Shown in pieces: positions 24,665 to 33,208 of a DNA stretch of 64,000 bases; positions within the stretch are counted from its first letter, which is position 1, and each line of letters opens with the position of its first letter. The notes beneath the pieces are model-generated. The model ran no database searches. It was given only the letters and a program-made list of their open reading frames with translations, and was not told the DNA's origin. The position numbers and the translations under genes are program-made. Location: the NCBI RefSeq assembly GCF_007827975.1, contig NZ_VITT01000024.1; one strand, 5' to 3'. This stretch comes from Nitrospirillum viridazoti (lineage in GTDB: Bacteria; Pseudomonadota; Alphaproteobacteria; Azospirillales; Azospirillaceae).

Positions 24665-25318
24665 ATGCGGGTTGTGAAGGCACTGGCCAGGGTGGCCTTG
24701 GCGGGCGCCCTGGGGTTCGGCCTGGCGGGGTGCGGGGGGCATGACCTGCCGGTGAACCCCTACCTGCAGCTGGTGCCGGTCAGCCCGTCGGGGCAGATCC
24801 TGGGGCCGCCCTCGGGCAGCCAGCTGCAGTACAAGGCGGTGCTGATGCTCTGGTTCCACCAGACGGACGCCAACCACGACGGCGTGCTGACCCGGGATGA
24901 GGTGATCGCCGACGCGGACCGGAGTTTCGACCTGTTCGACCTGGACCATGATGGCAGCATCACCTCGGCCGAGCTGGAGAAGTACCGCCTGACCCAGCCC
25001 TTCCGGGCGCAGCCGCATCCGGTGACGTCCATGTTGGGCGCCCAGGACCGCGCGGTGCAGCCGGACTCGGTGGAGGCGCTACCTGATGGCGCGAGCTACC
25101 AGGGCTCCCGCGTGCGCCTGCAGGTGGGCCTGGATCCGGTGATGTCGGCCGACACCGACAGTGATTTCCGGGTGACCCGCGAGGAGTTGCGCGCCCAGTC
25201 GCTGCGCAAGTTCGACAAGTGGGACGCCGACCACGACGGCAAAGTGACCGCCGATGAATTCCTGGCGGCGATGATGGCGCCCTTCGAGGCGCTGACCAAG
25301 TCGTCAGGCTGGTTCTGA
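24665..25318 (+). CDS. EF-hand calcium-binding lipoprotein
   Basis: A 217-residue lipoprotein with signal LAGALGFGLAGC (lipobox LAGC, Cys about 23). The mature part has four EF-hand loops in two pairs: DANHDGVLTRDE and DLDHDGSITSAE, then DTDSDFRVTREE (Gly at loop position 6 replaced) and DADHDGKVTADE. It would bind calcium outside the cytoplasm. It sits 76 bp after nrdA and 39 bp before nrdB on the same strand, with no terminator between, so it should be co-transcribed with the reductase genes. Why a periplasmic protein sits in this operon is unknown. Confidence 0.9.
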   Translation: MRVVKALARVALAGALGFGLAGCGGHDLPVNPYLQLVPVSPSGQILGPPSGSQLQYKAVLMLWFHQTDANHDGVLTRDEVIADADRSFDLFDLDHDGSITSAELEKYRLTQPFRAQPHPVTSMLGAQDRAVQPDSVEALPDGASYQGSRVRLQVGLDPVMSADTDSDFRVTREELRAQSLRKFDKWDADHDGKVTADEFLAAMMAPFEALTKSSGWF

Positions 25319-25357
25319 TTATTTCACCAACGACGTATAGACGAACGGATTTCGCCC

Positions 25358-26323
25358 GTGCCCAGCCAGCTTTTGACCCCGAACCCCGTCTACAAGCCCT
25401 TCCGCTATCCGTGGGCCTATGAGGCTTGGCTGACGCAGCAGCGCCTGCACTGGATGCCGGAGGAGGTGCCCCTGGCCGATGACGTGAAGGATTGGCGCCA
25501 GAAGCTGTCGGATGGCGAGCGCAACCTGCTGACCCAGATTTTCCGGTTCTTCACCCAGGCCGACGTCGAGGTGAACAACTGCTACATGAAGAAGTACGCG
25601 GCGGTGTTCCAGCCGACCGAGGTGCAGATGATGCTCTCGGCCTTTTCCAACATTGAAACCATCCACATCGCGGCCTACAGCCACCTGCTGGACACCATCG
25701 GCATGCCCGAGGTCGAGTACTCCGCCTTCCTCCATTACAAGGAGATGAAGGACAAGTACGACTACATGCAGGAATTCACGGTGGACAACCCCGCCAACAT
25801 CGCCAAGACCCTGGCGGTATTCGGCGCCTTCACCGAAGGCCTGCAGCTGTTCGCCTCCTTCGCCATCCTCATGAACTTCCCGCGTTTCAACAAGATGAAG
25901 GGCATGGGGCAGATCGTGACCTGGTCGGTGCGCGACGAGACGCTGCACACCCAGTCCGCCATCCGCCTGTTCCGCACCTTCGTCGCCGAGAACCAGGAGA
26001 TCTGGACGGAAGACTTCCAGAAGGATCTCTACGTCGCCTGCTCCACCATCGTGGCGCATGAGGACGCCTTCATCGACCTGGCGTTCGAGATGGGCGGCGT
26101 GCAGGGCCTGACGGCCGAGGACGTGAAGCAGTACATCCGCTGGATCGCCGACCGCCGCCTGGTGCAGCTGGAGCTGCAGCCCATCTATCGCGTGGAAAAG
26201 AACCCACTGCCCTGGATGGACGTCATGCTGAACGGCGTGGAACACGCCAACTTCTTCGAAAATCGCGCCACCGAATACAGCAAGGCCGCCACCGGCGGCA
26301 GCTGGGACGAGGCGTTCGACTGA
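25358..26323 (+). CDS. nrdB: Class Ia ribonucleotide reductase, beta subunit
   Basis: A 321-residue ferritin-like subunit that houses the di-iron centre and tyrosyl radical for NrdA. Iron ligands and radical Tyr appear as in E. coli NrdB: acidic residues in FTQADVEVNN, then Glu-x2-His-x3-Tyr in NIETIHIAAYSHL, and in the second half GAFTEGLQLF and SVRDETLHTQ. Tyr in the radical position makes this the Ia type rather than a Phe-containing Ic enzyme. GTG 25358 is used (the frame starts with MPSQLLTPNP, a common family start). A strong terminator follows at 26364. Confidence 0.95.
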   Translation: MPSQLLTPNPVYKPFRYPWAYEAWLTQQRLHWMPEEVPLADDVKDWRQKLSDGERNLLTQIFRFFTQADVEVNNCYMKKYAAVFQPTEVQMMLSAFSNIETIHIAAYSHLLDTIGMPEVEYSAFLHYKEMKDKYDYMQEFTVDNPANIAKTLAVFGAFTEGLQLFASFAILMNFPRFNKMKGMGQIVTWSVRDETLHTQSAIRLFRTFVAENQEIWTEDFQKDLYVACSTIVAHEDAFIDLAFEMGGVQGLTAEDVKQYIRWIADRRLVQLELQPIYRVEKNPLPWMDVMLNGVEHANFFENRATEYSKAATGGSWDEAFD

Positions 26324-26363
26324 CCCGCCCGGCATGCGGGCGCGGTTCATTCGGAGGTGAGAA

Positions 26364-26398
26364 GGCGCCGGTGGTGACATCGGCGCCCTTTTTCGTTT
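26364..26398 (+). terminator. Intrinsic terminator of the nrd operon
   Basis: GGCGCCG (26364-26370) and CGGCGCC (26381-26387) form a 7-bp stem over a 10-nt loop, followed by T-rich CTTTTTCGTTTT. The in-frame GTG codons at 26371/26374 for the next gene lie inside the loop, which argues against that start. Confidence 0.8.
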
Positions 26399-26412
26399 TA
26401 GGATGCCGTCCC

Positions 26413-28743
26413 ATGGGGCGGTTTGAGGGAAGTGGGGCGGACGTGAGAGACGACGGCCAGAAACTGATGCTGGACGGCCAATGGGCCGAGGCGGCGGCCC
26501 ACTATAACGCGATCGTGACGGCGGCGCCGGATGACGCCGCCGCCTGGACCCACCTGGGCGTGGCGCTGCTGCAACTGGGCTATGCCGAGGCGGCGGTGGA
26601 CGCCTTCCGGCGGGCCCTGGCCGTGCGGGCGGACTTCATGCCGGCGCTGGCCAATCTGGGCGTGGCCTTGCACCGCCAGGGCCAACTGGTCGAGGCCATT
26701 GAGGCTTACTGCGCCGCCGTGGCGGCCCAACCGGACAATGCCCAACTGCTCGTTAATCTGGGGAATGCCCTGGCCGATGCGGGCCGCCAGGACGAAGCCA
26801 TGGCCGCCCACCGCCGGGCTGCGGAATTGCAGCCGGTCCCGCCGCCGGCCGAGAAGGAGCTGCGCCCGCCTGAGACGGACGGCCGGCGGGACCAGGCGGT
26901 CGAGTTGAATACCGTCGGCAACGCCCACCTTGCGGCGGGCCGCGCCCAGGCCGCGCTGGACGCCTATGCCCAGGCCCTGGCCCTCTGGCCCGACTATGCC
27001 GACGCGCAAGGCAACCTGGGGAACGCCCTGCGCGGCCTTGGGCGCCTTGGGGAGGCCGTCACCGCCTATCGGCGCGCGGTGGAGTTGGCGCCCGACGACG
27101 CCGGGCACTGGTGCAACCTCGGCATTGCGCTGCAGGCTGATGGCGCGTTGGCGGAGGCGGCGGACATGGCGCGCCGGGCCCTTGCCCTGCGGCCGGACTT
27201 GGCCCTGGCCCACACCTGCCTGGGCGTGGCCCTGCGCGACATGAAGGAACTGGACGCCGCCATCGAATCCCTTCGGCAGGCCGTGGCGCTGGACCCCGGG
27301 CAGTCCGACGCCATCCACGCGCTGTCGGGCTGCCTCGTGGAGCGGCAGCGCTGGGAGGAGGTGGAGGCGCTGGGGCGCAACGCGCTGGCCCGCGACCCGC
27401 AGTCGATCGACGCCCGCGTTTGCCTGGCGGTCGCCTTACAGGGCCAGAACCGCCTGGAGGAGGCGCTGGACATGGCCCGGCAGGCGCTGGTGCTGCAGCC
27501 TGACAGTGAGCTGGCGCTGGGCGTGATGGCCGCCGCCCTGCACGGACTGGACCGTAGCGGAGAGGCGCTCGCCGCCGCCGCCCGCGGCCTGGCCGTGGCA
27601 CCCGGTAACGCGGATATGCACAACACCTTGGGAATCGTGCTGCTGGACGCCGGGCGGGTGGCGGAGGCGCAGACTTCACTGCGCCGGGCCATCGCCCTCA
27701 AGCCCAATTTCGTCACGGCCCACGTCAACCTGGGCATGGCCTGCCTGCAGATGGGCCAGCTGGAGGAGGGCTGGGCGGAATATGAGTGGCGCCTGCGGGA
27801 CGGGCACGAGACCCGGCTGTGGGACGTGATGCCCGAACGGGCCTGGCGCCCTGGCCAGGACCTGACCGGGCGCACCCTGACGCTGCATACCGAACAGGGC
27901 ATGGGCGACCTGATCCAGTTCAGCCGCTATGCCGACCGGCGCTGGTGGGGCGGACCGGGACGCTCGGGCCCGCCGGCCCGCATCGTCCTGCGCACGCCGC
28001 GCAGCCTGGCGGATTTGGCGGCCAGCGTGCCGGGCGTCGACGCGCTGCTGGTGGGTGACGAGGTGCCGACGACCTGTGATGTGCACGCCCCTTTGCTCAG
28101 CCTGCCCTACCTGCTGGGCACCACGCTGGCGACGGTGCCGGCGGTGGTCCCCTATATGACACCGCCGGCCGCAGCCCTGGCCCGCTGGCGCGCCGGGTTC
28201 GCGGCGGAGGACGCGGGCATTCGCGCGCCGGGCCTGCGGGTGGGGCTGGTCTGGGCCGGCAATCCCGGCCACAGGGGCGACCGCCACCGGTCTATCCACC
28301 AGCTGGCGGCGTTGGACCCCCTGTGGGCGGTGCCCGGCGTGCGCTGGTACAGCCTGCAAGTGGGACCGCGCGCGGCTGACGTGGGGCAAATGCCGGCTGG
28401 GAGGGTGACGGACCTGTCCACACGCCTGAGCGACTACGGCGAGACCGCGGCGGCCATCGCCAACCTGGACCTGGTGATCGCCGTCGACACGTCGGTCGCC
28501 CATTTGGCGGGCGCCTTGGGGAAGCCGGTCTGGCTGCTCATTTCCAACCGGCCGGATTGGCGGTGGATGCGCGATCGGACCGACAGCCCCTGGTACCCCA
28601 CCGCCCGGCTGTTCCGCCAGACGCGCATGAACGACTGGTCCGGCCCGATGGCGGCCATGGCGGCGGCCTTGGCCGAGCTGGCGGCCCGGCATAGCGTGCC
28701 AGCGGCGCAGGAGGTGGCGTTCCGCCGCCTGTTCGGGCTTTAG
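26413..28743 (+). CDS. TPR-repeat protein with C-terminal glycosyltransferase-like domain
   Basis: A 776-residue protein. Residues about 10-460 are a run of tetratricopeptide repeats (WTHLGVALLQLGYAEAAVDAFRRAL, NLGNALRGLGRLGEAVTAYRRAV and others) with one linker near 145. The C-terminal part (about 480-776) resembles the heptosyltransferase/O-GlcNAc-transferase GT-B fold: LTLHTEQGMGDLIQFSRY, GLVWAGNPGH, and the signature VDTSVAHLAGALGKPVWLL. Relatives modify flagellin or surface glycans, or act on protein Ser/Thr; the target here is unknown. The start may be ATG 26413 or GTG 26443, since the earlier frame lies in the nrd terminator. Confidence 0.85.
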   Translation: MGRFEGSGADVRDDGQKLMLDGQWAEAAAHYNAIVTAAPDDAAAWTHLGVALLQLGYAEAAVDAFRRALAVRADFMPALANLGVALHRQGQLVEAIEAYCAAVAAQPDNAQLLVNLGNALADAGRQDEAMAAHRRAAELQPVPPPAEKELRPPETDGRRDQAVELNTVGNAHLAAGRAQAALDAYAQALALWPDYADAQGNLGNALRGLGRLGEAVTAYRRAVELAPDDAGHWCNLGIALQADGALAEAADMARRALALRPDLALAHTCLGVALRDMKELDAAIESLRQAVALDPGQSDAIHALSGCLVERQRWEEVEALGRNALARDPQSIDARVCLAVALQGQNRLEEALDMARQALVLQPDSELALGVMAAALHGLDRSGEALAAAARGLAVAPGNADMHNTLGIVLLDAGRVAEAQTSLRRAIALKPNFVTAHVNLGMACLQMGQLEEGWAEYEWRLRDGHETRLWDVMPERAWRPGQDLTGRTLTLHTEQGMGDLIQFSRYADRRWWGGPGRSGPPARIVLRTPRSLADLAASVPGVDALLVGDEVPTTCDVHAPLLSLPYLLGTTLATVPAVVPYMTPPAAALARWRAGFAAEDAGIRAPGLRVGLVWAGNPGHRGDRHRSIHQLAALDPLWAVPGVRWYSLQVGPRAADVGQMPAGRVTDLSTRLSDYGETAAAIANLDLVIAVDTSVAHLAGALGKPVWLLISNRPDWRWMRDRTDSPWYPTARLFRQTRMNDWSGPMAAMAAALAELAARHSVPAAQEVAFRRLFGL

Positions 28744-28761
28744 CCCCTTCCGCCGCCGCCC

Positions 28762-30117
28762 TTACCCTGTGACCGTCTGGACGATCAGCACGCCGTTCAG
28801 GATGACGATGACGCCCGCCACCGCCCAGGCGGGGGCCAGCAGCCAGCGGGGCGCCGCCAGGCGTCCCATGACGCTCCGGTCGCCGCAGAAGCGGATGAGG
28901 GGAATGACGGCGAAGGGCAACTGCAGGCTCAGCACCACCTGGGTGAAGATCAGCAGGGTGGTGGCCGTCGCGTCGCCGGCGATGGCCAGTACCAGCAGGG
29001 TGGGCACCAGCGCCAGCAGGCGGGTGATCAGCCGGCGCCACACCGGCTTCAGCCGCAGGGAGACGAAGCCCTCCATCACCACCTGGCCGGCCAGGGTGGC
29101 GGTGACGGTGGAGTTCTGGCCCGCGGCCAGCAGCGCCACCGCGAACAGCAGGCTGGCCAGCGGCGCGCCCAGCATGGGGGCCAGCAAGCGGTAGGCCTCC
29201 TCGATATCCTCCACCAACGCCTGGCCGTGGAAGGCGGCCGCCGCCAGGATCAGGATGCCGGCGTTGATGAAAAAGGCGATGAACAGGGCCACCGTGCTGT
29301 CCAGCGTGGCGAAGCGGATGGCCTCGCGACGGCCCTCCTCATCCCGGGGAAAGGCGCGGGTGCGCACCACGGCGGAGTGGAGATAGAGGTTGTGGGGCAT
29401 AACGGTGGCGCCCAGGATGCCCACCGCCACGTACAGCTTGGCCGGGTCGCCCAGCAGGTCGGCCGTGGGCAGAAAGCCCGCCAGCACGGCGCCCACACCC
29501 GGCCGGCTCAACGCCACCTCCGCCAGGAAGCAGAGGCCGATCAGGGTGATGAGGCCCAAGATGAAGGCCTCCAGCCGGCGCACGCCCCGGTTCTGCAGGG
29601 CCAGGATCAGCAGGCTGTCGAACGCGGTGATGAGGGCGCCCACGATCAAGGGCAGGCCGAACAGCAGCTTCAGCGCGATGGCGGAGCCGATGACCTCCGC
29701 GACGTCGCAGGCGATGATGGCGATTTCGCACAATATCCACAGCAGGACGGCGGTGCGGGGGCCATACCGTTCCCGGCACAGCTGGGCCAGGTCGCGGCCG
29801 CTGGCGATGCCCAGGCGCACCGACAGGGCCTGCAGCAGCATGGCCATCAGGCTGGACAGCAGCACCACGGACAACAGCGTGTAGCCGAAGCGGGAACCGC
29901 CGGCGATGTCGGTCGCCCAGTTGCCGGGATCCATATAGCCCACGGCCACCAGATAGCCGGGGCCGGAAAAGGCCAGCAGCTTGCGCCAGAACCCCCCGGA
30001 GACGGGTACGCCGGCCGTGGGCTCCGCCGAGGGGCCGGGCCATTTGTCCTTGCTCGCGTCCACCGCCGACTGCATGCGCCGCCTTTTCTGGTCCTGGCTC
30101 TGGTCCGGGCCCGCCAT
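28762..30117 (-). CDS. mntH: Nramp-family manganese/iron transporter
   Basis: A 451-residue proton-coupled divalent metal importer with eleven membrane segments. TM1 carries the metal-binding DPGNWATDIAGG and TM6 the MPHNLYLHSAVV with its His, both diagnostic of MntH; AAGQNSTVTATLAGQ is the conserved TM8-9 block. It would import Mn2+ (or Fe2+). ATG 30117 (MAGPDQSQDQ) is used, with ATG 30075 as an alternative; the N-terminal cytoplasmic stretch is Lys/Arg rich. It converges on the TPR gene with 18 bp between, and is divergent from panB. No MntR gene is adjacent, so control is unknown. Confidence 0.93.
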   Translation of the reverse strand: MAGPDQSQDQKRRRMQSAVDASKDKWPGPSAEPTAGVPVSGGFWRKLLAFSGPGYLVAVGYMDPGNWATDIAGGSRFGYTLLSVVLLSSLMAMLLQALSVRLGIASGRDLAQLCRERYGPRTAVLLWILCEIAIIACDVAEVIGSAIALKLLFGLPLIVGALITAFDSLLILALQNRGVRRLEAFILGLITLIGLCFLAEVALSRPGVGAVLAGFLPTADLLGDPAKLYVAVGILGATVMPHNLYLHSAVVRTRAFPRDEEGRREAIRFATLDSTVALFIAFFINAGILILAAAAFHGQALVEDIEEAYRLLAPMLGAPLASLLFAVALLAAGQNSTVTATLAGQVVMEGFVSLRLKPVWRRLITRLLALVPTLLVLAIAGDATATTLLIFTQVVLSLQLPFAVIPLIRFCGDRSVMGRLAAPRWLLAPAWAVAGVIVILNGVLIVQTVTG

Positions 30118-30280
30118 CCGTAGTGGGCGGGCTAAAAGATTAACATAGCGAAGTTCTGGTGACGGAACGAGGGCGGGAGTGGTGCGCCGGCTGCGACGCG
30201 TCGCCATTCATTGGCGCGGCGCGCCGCTTTGGTGTAGGGATGCGGCGCAAAACGTCCTTCCCTTGAGGATCGCCACCGGG

Positions 30281-31111
30281 ATGAGCGCTACCACCGCCGT
30301 GAAACGCTTGAGCGTTCCTGACATTTCCGCCCGCAAAGGGGCTACCCCCGTGGTGTGCCTCACGGCCTACACGGCCCCCATGGCCGGCCTGCTGGACCCG
30401 CATTGCGACGTGCTGCTGGTGGGGGACAGCCTGGGCATGGTGCTGTACGGCCTGCCCAGCACCCTGGGCGTCACGGTCGAGATGATGGTGGCCCATGGCG
30501 CGGCCGTGGTGCGCGGCTCCAATCACGCCGCCGTGGTGGTGGATCTGCCCTTCGGCAGCTATCAGGAAAGCCCCGAGCAGGCCTTCCGCGTCGCCGCCCG
30601 CATCCTGGCCGAGACCGGCGCCGCCGCCGTGAAGCTGGAAGGGGGGGAGGAGATGGCGGCCACCATTGACTTCCTGGTGCGCCGGGGCATACCCGTCATG
30701 GGCCACGTCGGGCTGACGCCGCAGGCGGTGAACGTGCTGGGCGGCTACCGCGCCCGCGGGCGGAGTGACGCGGAGCAGGCCAAGATCCTGGGGGATGCCC
30801 GGGCCGTGGCCGAGGCCGGCGCCTTCTCCCTGGTGATTGAGGGGGTGGTGGAGCCGCTGGCCCGCCAGGTGACGGAACTGGTGCCCGTGGTCACCATCGG
30901 CATCGGCGCCAGTGCCGCCTGCGACGGCCAGGTGCTGGTGTCGGACGACATGCTGGGGCTGTTCGCCGATTTCACGCCCAAGTTCGTGAAGCGCTACGCC
31001 GATCTGGCCACCCAGGTGGGCGCCGCCGCCCAGGCCTATGCCGAGGATGTCCGGGCCCGGCGATTCCCCGGGCCCGAGCACACGTTCGCGGAAAAGCGGC
31101 CCAAGGCCTGA
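30281..31111 (+). CDS. panB: 3-methyl-2-oxobutanoate hydroxymethyltransferase
   Basis: A 276-residue TIM-barrel enzyme that adds a hydroxymethyl group from 5,10-methylene-THF to ketoisovalerate, giving ketopantoate, the first pantothenate step. Family blocks are VVCLTAYTAPMAGLLD, DVLLVGDSLGMVLYG (Mg Asp), VVVDLPFGSYQ, AVKLEGGEE, GHVGLTPQAVNVLGGY, the catalytic Glu of LVIEGV, and TIGIGASAACDGQVLV. ATG 30281 is chosen because the substrate domain begins shortly after. It ends 3 bp from the convergent LprI-like gene. panC and panE are about 23 and 19 kb away, each on its own. Confidence 0.95.
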   Translation: MSATTAVKRLSVPDISARKGATPVVCLTAYTAPMAGLLDPHCDVLLVGDSLGMVLYGLPSTLGVTVEMMVAHGAAVVRGSNHAAVVVDLPFGSYQESPEQAFRVAARILAETGAAAVKLEGGEEMAATIDFLVRRGIPVMGHVGLTPQAVNVLGGYRARGRSDAEQAKILGDARAVAEAGAFSLVIEGVVEPLARQVTELVPVVTIGIGASAACDGQVLVSDDMLGLFADFTPKFVKRYADLATQVGAAAQAYAEDVRARRFPGPEHTFAEKRPKA

Positions 31112-31114
31112 CCC

Positions 31115-32023
31115 TTATTTCAGCGGCTTGTAGCCATCGGGCACCGCGTAGACGAAGGGCCGTTCGCCGAAGTTCAGGCTGATCAGCCCGTCCTTGATCA
31201 TGTCGGTCATGGACACGCTGGAGGTCAGGCCGATGCGTGTGGGCAGCCGGGGTGGGGTCTGGATGCCGCCCGCTTGGCCGGGGGCGGCACCGTGCCACTG
31301 GCCGTCCGACCGCAGATAGACCCAGCCACTGTCCAGATCCACAGCCAGACCCACCACATGCCGGGGTTCGCCGGCGCGGTTGTGGCGCAACTGGATCAGG
31401 GTGCCATAGCTGCCTTCCCGGCTTTCCGCGCCCAGGAACAGGGCCGTCTCCGCCCGTTTGGCCACGGCGCCCATGTCGATGGTCGCTTCGATATACCATT
31501 TGCCGGCGCTGACCGGCGCCTTGCCCCAGATTTCATAGAGGTCGGTGGAGGCGGCAGCGGCCTCGGCTTCCGGCGCCTTGCCATTTTGCTCCGCCGCCAA
31601 CTGGGCCGAGCGTTCGTTGGTGAAGCGGACGACGCAGACCGTCTTGGCGCGGTTGGTCAGGATGGCCTGGAACCACTTCTCGCGGTCGCTTTCCTTGTTG
31701 TCCAGGCCGCAGGTTTCATCCCGCCGCTTCAGCCAGGCGCGCTGTTCATTGCGCAGGGCCAGCTTGCCGGCGTCGTCCAGCTTGCCGCGCACCTCGCCAT
31801 AGACGCGGTTGATTTCGGCATCGGTGCGGCGCAGATCGGCGCCCAGGCACTGCATCTGTTCCTCTTCGAAGGCCGGCTGGTCGCAATTGGCGGCGCGGGC
31901 GGTGCCGGGATGCAGCGCCGCGCCCAGGGCCAGGAACAGAAGGGAGGCGCCCTTCACGACGGGGCGCGGGGCGCCGGTGAACTTGCTGATCCAGGACAGG
32001 CCGGCCACGGCGCGCGCTCCCAT
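31115..32023 (-). CDS. LprI-domain protein with C-terminal SPRY-like beta domain
   Basis: A 302-residue secreted protein. A signal peptide covers residues 1-45 (cleavage near ARAAN). Residues about 46-125 match the lysozyme-inhibitor LprI/DUF1311 fold: CDQPAFEEEQMQC, an NRVYGEVRGKL helix and NEQRAWLKRRDETC, with paired Cys. From about 165 to the end the sequence looks like a SPRY/B30.2 sheet: GKWYIEATIDMG, VVGLAVDLDSGWVYLRSDGQW, and the ending ISLNFGERPFVYAVPDGYKPL. LprI proteins inhibit host lysozyme in mycobacteria (known); SPRY domains bind protein partners. The pairing suggests an envelope binding protein (inference). Confidence 0.75.
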   Translation of the reverse strand: MGARAVAGLSWISKFTGAPRPVVKGASLLFLALGAALHPGTARAANCDQPAFEEEQMQCLGADLRRTDAEINRVYGEVRGKLDDAGKLALRNEQRAWLKRRDETCGLDNKESDREKWFQAILTNRAKTVCVVRFTNERSAQLAAEQNGKAPEAEAAAASTDLYEIWGKAPVSAGKWYIEATIDMGAVAKRAETALFLGAESREGSYGTLIQLRHNRAGEPRHVVGLAVDLDSGWVYLRSDGQWHGAAPGQAGGIQTPPRLPTRIGLTSSVSMTDMIKDGLISLNFGERPFVYAVPDGYKPLK

Positions 32024-32179
32024 ACATTGCAGGTCCGCCCTCTTACCACGACCGGAAGAGGGGCGACGATGCCGCAAAAGCCGCCTGCCGAAAGGCCAGC
32101 GGAATGCGCCCGCGCCGGATTGACGGATGGGAACGGGCGTGCCTAGTATGTTCTTGTATTGTTCGTTCTGGCGGGGAAG

Positions 32180-33049
32180 ATGATGGCGAAAGTGCGCAAA
32201 CCCAAGGGGGCGGAATCGACCCTGGACCAGATGGACCTGTTCGGGACCCCCGCGCCGGCGGCCGTGAACCCGCCCACGCCTCTGCGTCCCCGCCCGCCCG
32301 CCGAACCGGCACCGGTCGACCTGGATGACGCCGCCCTGCTGGCCCGGCTGGCCGACGCGCCGCTCAGCAAGGCCTTGCCCCTGATTGCGGAGGCCGGGCG
32401 CCGCCGCCTGACCGCCGCCGTCCCGCTGCTGGGCCTGCGCCTGAAGCGTCTGGCCGGTTATGGCCTGAATGGGCGGGAACCGGTGGCGGTGCTGGAGGCG
32501 CTGGCCGCCATCGGCGGGCCACAGGCGACGGCCATCGTCGCCGGCTTGCTGGGTGGCGTGGGGCTGGCCGGCCCCGTGGAGGTGGCGGCCCTCACCGCCG
32601 CCGTGCGGCTGGAGGTGGCGCTGGACCGCAAGGTGCTGCTGCGCCTGCTGGGCACGGCCGACGCCGCGGCGCGGGCGGCCGCCTGCCGCTGCGTGCGCCA
32701 GGCGGAATTCCCCGTGATCGACGCGCTGGAAAAGCTGCGGGCCGATCCCGACCGGTCGGTGGCCACCGGCGCCGTCTGCGCCCTGGGCCGGCTGGGCCGC
32801 CCCACCGTGCGCGCCGATCTGGCGCAACTGGTGACGGCGGCGCCAACGCGGGAGACGGTGGCCGCCCTGGCCTCGGTCATGGATCATGTCGGCGTAGATG
32901 CCGACAGCCTGGTGGCCTTGCGTCGCGCCGCCCGCCATGCGGACCTGCGCGAGGTGGTGCTGGAGGCGCTGGACGGCTTCGACGACGCCCAGGCCACGGC
33001 GCTGGCCGCCAAGCTGCGTCAGCAAGCGGTGCAGGCGGACGCCGCCTGA
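32180..33049 (+). CDS. HEAT-repeat-like protein of unknown function
   Basis: A 289-residue soluble protein. The first 50 residues are Pro-rich with an MDLFG-type motif (DQMDLFGTPAPA), and the rest is a run of short Ala/Leu helices typical of HEAT/armadillo repeats (AVLEALAAIGGPQATAIVAGLL, AAARAAACRCVRQAE, SVATGAVCALGRLGRPTVRADLAQLV, REVVLEALDGFDDA). It probably serves as a protein-binding scaffold. ATG 32180 or 32183 are both possible; GGGGA lies just upstream. It is divergent from the LprI-like gene. Confidence 0.7.
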   Translation: MMAKVRKPKGAESTLDQMDLFGTPAPAAVNPPTPLRPRPPAEPAPVDLDDAALLARLADAPLSKALPLIAEAGRRRLTAAVPLLGLRLKRLAGYGLNGREPVAVLEALAAIGGPQATAIVAGLLGGVGLAGPVEVAALTAAVRLEVALDRKVLLRLLGTADAAARAAACRCVRQAEFPVIDALEKLRADPDRSVATGAVCALGRLGRPTVRADLAQLVTAAPTRETVAALASVMDHVGVDADSLVALRRAARHADLREVVLEALDGFDDAQATALAAKLRQQAVQADAA

Positions 33050-33057
33050 AACGACAA

Positions 33058-33081
33058 AGGCCGGCCCCCGGGGACCGGCCT
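33058..33081. terminator. GC-rich palindrome after HEAT gene
   Basis: AGGCCGG (33058-33064) pairs with CCGGCCT (33075-33081), with inner CCCC/GGGG extending the stem. No T tract follows, so it is a probable transcript-end hairpin rather than a standard terminator. Confidence 0.4.
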
Positions 33082-33208
33082 CTGCCGAGTTCATATCCGC
33101 CCAGCTCTCCTCAGGCCAGTGACCGCTGGCCCCGGAGTGAGCACCGCAGGGCGGAACGAGGATAGCCAAGGCCGCGGATGCGGCCGCCCGGCGCCTGAGG
33201 GAAAACGA

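Noticed and set aside
26371..26412. Upstream GTG start for the TPR-glycosyltransferase
   Set aside because: The codon lies in the loop of the nrd-operon terminator; ATG 26413 or GTG 26443 are more likely.
32024..33169. Minus-strand extension of the LprI-like gene across the HEAT gene
   Set aside because: Antisense to the HEAT-repeat gene and lacks any domain; the signal peptide fits a start at 32023.
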